Notes under the pieces: model-generated
Seen by the model: the letters and a program-made list of their open reading frames with translations, nothing else
The model's database searches: none
Told to the model about the DNA's origin: nothing
DNA from: Pseudoramibacter alactolyticus ATCC 23263
GTDB taxonomy: Bacteria > Bacillota > Clostridia > Eubacteriales > Eubacteriaceae
Length of the DNA: 50,781 nt
Reading direction: 5' to 3'
Assembly: GCF_000185505.1 (NCBI RefSeq)
Contig: NZ_GL622359.1
Location: 33,554 to 84,334 of the forward strand
Made by a program: the position numbers and the translations under genes
Shown: positions 46,356 to 50,781 of the stretch, piece by piece
Layout: each line of letters starts with the position of its first letter
Position numbering within the stretch: position 1 is the stretch's first letter

Positions 46356-47687
46356 ATGAACCAATATATTGAATCAGAGACGTTGGAGTTAAAAGAGAAA
46401 TATACCGATACGATTACAAAGGAAATAGTCTCTTTCCTCAATGGCACAGGAGGAACGATTCTTATCGGCATAAAAGATAATGGTATTGTAATTGGTGTGG
46501 ATAAAATAGACGAAATTCTTAGAAAAATATCTGATATTATTACAAGCCAAATAGAACCAAATCCACAAGATGAAATCAGCTCGGAACTTAAATTTGACGA
46601 AGGAAAAACTCTTATAGTGATTCATATAAATAAAGGGCGGCATCATATTTATTGTCAAAAGAAATATGGATTTTCTTCTGCCGGATGCACAATAAGAATA
46701 GGAACAACCTGCAAAGAGATGACACCGGAGCAGATAAAAATCAGATATGAGAAAAAGTTCGTAGATAATGAATACATGCTTAAGAAAAGAGCGAATTCAT
46801 CTAATCTATCATTTAGAGAACTTAAGATATATTATTCTGAAAAAAATTATCATCTGGAAGATACATCATTTGAAACAAATTTAAATTTAAGGAATGAAAC
46901 AGGAGAATATAATTTATTGGCAGAATTACTATCGGATAAAAATAATATTCCGTTTATTTTTGTGAAATTTCAAGGAGAAAATAAAGCTTCAATTTCTGAA
47001 CGAAGTGATTATGGTTATGGATGTATTTTAACTACATATGGAAAAATAAAAAACAGATTGCAAGCTGAAAATATATGCATTTCTGATACGACAGTCAGAC
47101 CAAGAAAAGACACATATTTATTTGATTTTGATTGTGTTAATGAAGCAATTCTAAATGCTTTAGTTCATAACGATTGGACAATTACAGAGCCACAGATTTC
47201 AATGTATCATAACAGGCTTGAAATACTGTCTCACGGTGGACTTCCTAGCGGAATGACAAAGGAACAATTCTTTGGTGGAATAAGTAAACCCAGAAATGCA
47301 ACATTGATGAGAATATTTTTAAATATGAGGCTTACTGAACATACTGGGCATGGCATTCCAACGATTGTAGAAAAATATGGGAAAGATGTTTTTCAAATTG
47401 AAAGCAACTATATTAGATGCACGATTCCCTTTGAAAAAGAAGTAATTGACCAAATAGACAATAAAAATGTCGGTTTGAATGTCGGTTTGAATGTCGCTTT
47501 AAACAAGACTGAAAAGAAAGTAATAGGACTTTTGATAGAAAATCCAAGTGTAACATCAGTTGAGCTTGCAGAAATAATAGGTGTAACAAAAAGGACTATC
47601 GAAAGAACATTTAAATCTCTGCAAGAAAAAAAGATGGTAGAAAGAATTGGATCAAAGAGAGATGGGAATTGGATTGTGGTTAGGTAA
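46356..47687 (+). CDS. AlbA_2 / GHKL-ATPase transcriptional regulator (Schlafen-like)
   Basis: 443 residues from ATG 46356 behind gaggagg. The N-terminal AlbA_2 domain reads ESETLELKEKYTDTITKEIV, then FLNGTGGTILIGIKDNG; the middle has the HATPase_c_4 pattern with NEAILNALVHNDW, LEILSHGGLPSGM and the TGHGIPTIVEKYG box. The linker holds the tandem NVGLNVGLNVAL, and a winged helix follows (VTSVELAEIIGVTKRTIERT). Such proteins are frequent in mobile elements and near defence loci. In the same direction and just before the PHP-ATPase locus. Confidence 0.9.
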   Translation: MNQYIESETLELKEKYTDTITKEIVSFLNGTGGTILIGIKDNGIVIGVDKIDEILRKISDIITSQIEPNPQDEISSELKFDEGKTLIVIHINKGRHHIYCQKKYGFSSAGCTIRIGTTCKEMTPEQIKIRYEKKFVDNEYMLKKRANSSNLSFRELKIYYSEKNYHLEDTSFETNLNLRNETGEYNLLAELLSDKNNIPFIFVKFQGENKASISERSDYGYGCILTTYGKIKNRLQAENICISDTTVRPRKDTYLFDFDCVNEAILNALVHNDWTITEPQISMYHNRLEILSHGGLPSGMTKEQFFGGISKPRNATLMRIFLNMRLTEHTGHGIPTIVEKYGKDVFQIESNYIRCTIPFEKEVIDQIDNKNVGLNVGLNVALNKTEKKVIGLLIENPSVTSVELAEIIGVTKRTIERTFKSLQEKKMVERIGSKRDGNWIVVR

Positions 47688-47772
47688 AAATATAGTTTTT
47701 GATTCTAGGTATAGAAAGATAATACCATGTACCGGAGCTGAAGAAACTACCACAGGTATGGAGATTATTTCA

Positions 47773-47925
47773 ATGGATACAGATTCTCTGAAGAAGATTA
47801 TTGAAAATAAAGTTAAGTATAAGTATTTGTATGAAGTATTTGATAAATACCATGAAATGCCGTTAGACACAGTAGATTGGCATGATGGAATGATAAAAGA
47901 GGCTACTGAGGAGTATAAGGCATAA
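47773..47925 (+). CDS. Small hypothetical protein before the PHP-ATPase gene
   Basis: 50 residues from ATG 47773, chosen because ggag lies 9 bases ahead (47760-47763); longer in-frame starts at 47647 and 47758 have weaker sites. Sequence starts MDTDSLKKIIENKVKYK and ends with the acidic MIKEATEEYKA. It is all-helical in look and not recognised. It lies 58 bases before the PHP-ATPase gene in the same direction. Confidence 0.5.
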   Translation: MDTDSLKKIIENKVKYKYLYEVFDKYHEMPLDTVDWHDGMIKEATEEYKA

Positions 47926-47983
47926 AAAATATGAACTTTAAAAAATTAATATATGAATTACACAGAGTGGGAGAAGGGCGAAA

Positions 47984-50121
47984 ATGAAAAAGATAGATCT
48001 ACATTTACATACACAAAAATGTAAAAAAGGTGATGGAGCGTCGAGAGTAATAGATGCAGAAAAATTCATAGAAAAAATTCAAGAAAATAATGTTGGATTA
48101 TGTGCGATTACGAATCATAATAAATTTGATATCAATGAATATAATGCGATTTCAAGTAAACCAATAAATTTTATTATTTTTCCGGGCATAGAGTTAGATG
48201 TTAGATTTGATGAAAACAAAATAAGGCATATTATCTTAGTGTGCAGTCAAGAGTGTGCAACTGATTTTAAAGACATTTTTTCTAAAGATGACAATAGAAA
48301 TTATGATGATTATAAACTGGAATATAATGACTTAATACTCAATATTAAAAAATTTAATACAGATAAAATTTTAATTATTCCTCACTTTTTAGATAAAGAT
48401 AAAGATAGATCAATAAGTATTGAAGAAAAAAATCTTTTGAAAAAAGATTTAGTTGGGTACACAGTTATTCTAGAACCAAAACTAAAAACCATGGGTATAA
48501 TCAATGCGCATAATGAGATATCTTTAATAGGAAGCGATGTAAAAGATTGGGGGAAATATTCGGAAGATGCAAAAAGATTACCAGAAATGAAATTTGCAAT
48601 TGATAGCTTCGGTAAATTTTATGAGTTAGCAACATCATCTAATGTGTTTATAAAATCCGTATTGAATCATTGTGAAAAAATGGAAATAGATTTGGATTAT
48701 AAGAACAAGTTGGATATATATCAGGATGTTAATGTAATTTTTGGTGGCAAGGGTTCAGGAAAGACTGTGTTAATGAAAAATCATATTTTTCCTAAATTAA
48801 GTGAAAGTGGGAAAAAGATTTTTATTCACGAAGGAAAAGATTATCAAAAAGTCTATGATGAAATATTGAAAAATAATGAAGATGAAGTTGAAATAGATAG
48901 CGTTTTAAAAGACTGTATAATTAATAATTTAGACTCTGTATTAAATTATAAAGAGAGTACTTACACTAATTTTATTGGTAAATATTTGAAGTACTATGAA
49001 AATCAAAATGTGTCAAAAAAATGCAAAAAAAAATAAGAAAAACAGATTGTTTGTTTAATAAAAATATATCTCAAACCATCCAAGATGTTTCTATAAAATA
49101 TAGGGAAAATATTAATTATATCAATAAAGTCAATAATATAAATACAGAGTATAGAAATGATGAAAACGAGCATAAAGAAAATTTATCTGATGAATTATAT
49201 AAGCTTAAACAAGAAATTTATGAAGATACAATAGAGAAAGCTAAAGCAATATTTTCTGTTTCTAAAACAGGTATAATTATTGAAAATATTAAAGAAATAA
49301 TAGATAAAAAAACAGGAAAAAAATCTAAACCCAATAATATTGGATTTTCAAAAATGGTTTCTGAGAGACGAGCTATTTTTGAAAAAATCAAAAATATTAA
49401 TGAGAGTTTAGAGAATATTAAATCATCTAAAAAAATTAAAATTGGAGAATTACCAGATAAGGGGCATATTTATTCCAAAGTGGAAGTGAAAGTAATGGAT
49501 AAAAATGAAAAATATGTTAAAGGTTCTCCATTTGATAGAAATAAGATTTCTATTAATCGAGGCTTAATAGAAAAAATAGCAGATTTTTCTGTTAAAAATT
49601 TGTTGGAAATGAATAAATTATTTTCGATTGATGAGTTACAAAAGTGCGGTGCAGAATATTTTAGTGACTGTGTAAAGAAGTCTTGCATGGTTATTAGAGA
49701 AGACGATACTATATATGAACCTTCTGAAGGTGAAAAATCAATTCTATCAATTAGTGGACTGATTGAAAATCTGGCTTTTGATTGTTACTTGTTTGATGAA
49801 ATAGAACGAGGACTTGGAAATAAATATATATCAGAATATATAATTCCTAAATTAAAGTATTTAAGAGATATAGGAAAAACGGTGGTTTTATCTACGCATA
49901 ATGCCAATATTGCAATTAATACATTGCCAACACAAACAATATATTGCAACTATGTAGGAGATTCAGAAGCAGAAATATATTTTGCTGGTAATATGTATGC
50001 AAATGAACTGGTATCAATTAAAAATGCTGACAATATAATATCGTGGGAAGATGAAGCTATTAAACATTTAGAAGGAAGTGAACACATGTTCAATATAAGG
50101 AGAAACATATGGAATCAATAA
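47984..50121 (+). CDS. PHP phosphoesterase fused to SMC/ABC-like ATPase (TrlF-like), split by an A-run frameshift
   Basis: Two frames together give about 712 residues. The start after ggagaaggg reads KKIDLHLHTQK, with the metal-binding HxH of a PHP phosphoesterase, then ITNHNKFD, FPGIELD, ILIIPHF and SLIGSDVKDW, so most PHP ligands are there. An ABC-type ATPase follows: Walker A FGGKGSGKTVLM near residue 258, a charged helical region, then the signature-like PSEGEKSILSI, Walker B CYLFDEIERG and the His switch STHNAN. The frame breaks at the A9 run 49025-49033; one more A joins CKKK to IRKTDCLF without loss. PHP plus ATPase proteins are known as TrlF-like. A DNA- or nucleotide-directed phosphodiesterase controlled by ATP is the natural reading; a defence role is inferred from setting. 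Confidence 0.82.
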
Positions 50122-50417
50122 TAATGAAATTCAAAGTAGATAGAAGTGAAAATAATGAAACCGTTAAATTTTTAATACCAGATTTAGAAAATAGCTCAGT
50201 TAATATAACTGACAGCAATACGCAAGATATTGAAAATTTATTTAATTTAATCTTTCAGGAAGTAATTAAGAGAAAAAAACTTATAGAATTTGAGCTGGAT
50301 GATTCAGACAACGATTTATTTAATGAAGTGGCAAATGATATAGTGCTACAAATAAATAGTGAAATCAAAAATGCAGAATCTGATTTTAAAAAAATAATAG
50401 AATTAGATAATGCTTAG
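50109..50417 (+). CDS. Small acidic protein overlapping the PHP-ATPase gene
   Basis: 102 residues from ATG 50109, or 97 from ATG 50124, overlapping or following the ATPase stop closely, so coupled translation is likely. Strongly acidic (FELDDSDNDLFNEVAND) with helices at the end. I do not recognise it. The tight link makes it a likely partner or inhibitor of the ATPase. Last gene of the island before the right junction. Confidence 0.7.
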   Translation: MESIIMKFKVDRSENNETVKFLIPDLENSSVNITDSNTQDIENLFNLIFQEVIKRKKLIEFELDDSDNDLFNEVANDIVLQINSEIKNAESDFKKIIELDNA

Positions 50418-50545
50418 GAAAGTTTTGTGCTTGCAATATGCTTGCAAAAATTCAGATAAACAGAAATAAAATGGATAATAAGGTTAAATTTGATAATAAA
50501 AACCCTGATTTTATGCGGATTATACAAAATGACATCAATGGGCAT

Positions 50546-50781
50546 ATCGAATTCGAGTGACAGAAACAAGCATGTTACTGATCGTAAACCCGCATAAATA
50601 TTGCCGCCCCGTTTGCGAGTGTTTTAGAAATTGAAAATTCCCGACGGATACTATTTTGATACCAAAAAGCTGAAAAAGCGTGTCAAAAAGGGTGTTGCCG
50701 AAGTGAGCGAGTTTATGGCCGATGTCCATCGTTCTCAGGCAAGATAGACAAACACAAAAAAGCCTTCCATCATTTTTGGTG
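50546..50781 (+). repeat. Right junction of the guaA island (att-like direct repeat)
   Basis: 50546-50578 repeats the guaA end at 35059-35091 (I-E-F-E-stop with all four codons changed silently), 50647-50703 repeats 35154-35210, and the terminator half aagccttcca at 50762 onward repeats 35229. The window ends inside this terminator. The 35074-50781 interval is thus bracketed by diverged copies of one junction. Confidence 0.75.
50631..50747 (+). CDS. Short ORF at the right junction, probable 3' remnant of a longer gene
   Basis: 38 residues from a TTG: KIPDGYYFDTKKLKKRVK, then KGVAEVSEFMADVHRSQAR and a stop. An in-frame stop lies just upstream. The same peptide, with a stop inside, can be read at the left junction (YCFDTKSKKKQV, stop, KGVVEF), which argues that it is the real C-terminal end of some gene carried by the element. 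Family not recognised. Confidence 0.4.
   Translation: MKIPDGYYFDTKKLKKRVKKGVAEVSEFMADVHRSQAR

Noticed and set aside
47460-47505. Possible CRISPR-like or minisatellite repeat
   Set aside because: Two to three copies of a 15-base unit inside a coding linker; no spacers and in frame as NVGLN repeats.

Overview
The window looks like a chromosomal segment of an anaerobic Firmicute, probably a Clostridia / Eubacteriaceae-like organism. This is inferred from strong GGAGG-type ribosome binding sites, Mini-III RNase, YerC-type TrpR-like regulator, ferredoxin-dependent 2-oxoacid oxidoreductase, ECF transporter genes and IS30/IS200/IS1182 elements; no species is claimed. Base composition is visibly mosaic: GC-rich housekeeping genes at about 23.9-35.1 kb, intermediate at about 14.9-23.8 kb, AT-leaning in the NRPS cluster (1.6-13.5 kb), and strongly AT-rich from 35.1 kb to the end.

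Layout. (1) 1-320: 3' end of 23S rRNA and a complete 5S rRNA. (2) 0.48-1.46 kb: decayed IS30-type transposase. (3) 1.6-13.6 kb: a compact thiazoline-type nonribosomal peptide cluster, read rightward from a near-consensus promoter and closed by a terminator. It has a Cy-A(MT)-PCP synthetase whose adenylation code reads as cysteine, a broken type II thioesterase, a Cy-MT-PCP-TE synthetase without an adenylation core, a saccharopine-dehydrogenase-like reductase, an LCMT-type methyltransferase, a membrane-anchored alpha/beta hydrolase and an acyl carrier protein. The parts resemble the yersiniabactin/pyochelin logic reduced to two cysteine modules. (4) 13.7-14.9 kb: remains of IS200 and IS1182 elements. 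(5) 15.0-23.7 kb: an AraC regulator divergent from a catabolic operon: BCCT transporter, proline-racemase-family enzyme, four-subunit 2-oxoacid:ferredoxin oxidoreductase, YitT protein and class III CoA-transferase. This suggests uptake of a quaternary amine or imino-acid betaine and its breakdown through a 2-oxoacid to an acyl-CoA. (6) 23.9-35.1 kb: housekeeping genes mrnC, cysS, yerC-like, alaA, pspC-like, tsaE, ispD and guaA, interrupted by an E1-alpha/E1-beta pair and an odd E3-like protein.

(7) 35.07-50.78 kb: an AT-rich genomic island placed exactly at the 3' end of guaA, a familiar integration site. Diverged direct repeats of the guaA end, of a small 3' coding remnant and of a terminator bracket it. 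It carries an AraC/GyrI regulator, a lipoprotein, TetR-ClbS/DfsB-ABC-ABC-EcfA-EcfT-EcfS genes, a sigma-like conjugative-element gene, an AlbA_2/ATPase regulator, and a PHP-phosphoesterase/ABC-ATPase gene flanked by small ORFs that resembles a defence locus. No integrase, relaxase or conjugation gene lies within the window, so the island is either degraded or non-autonomous.

The strongest candidates for something undescribed are: the E1-alpha/E1-beta operon with a two-E3-binding-domain flavoprotein that has lost the redox cysteines and His/Glu pair of lipoamide dehydrogenase and has no E2 nearby; the PHP/ABC-ATPase locus; and the minimal cysteine-only thiazoline assembly line with a cysteine-nucleophile thioesterase. 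Four otherwise good genes are broken by one-base length differences in homopolymer runs (G8 at 1789, A6 at 39303, A6 at 46124, A9 at 49025), so either assembly error or slippage-based variation must be considered before any of them is called dead.
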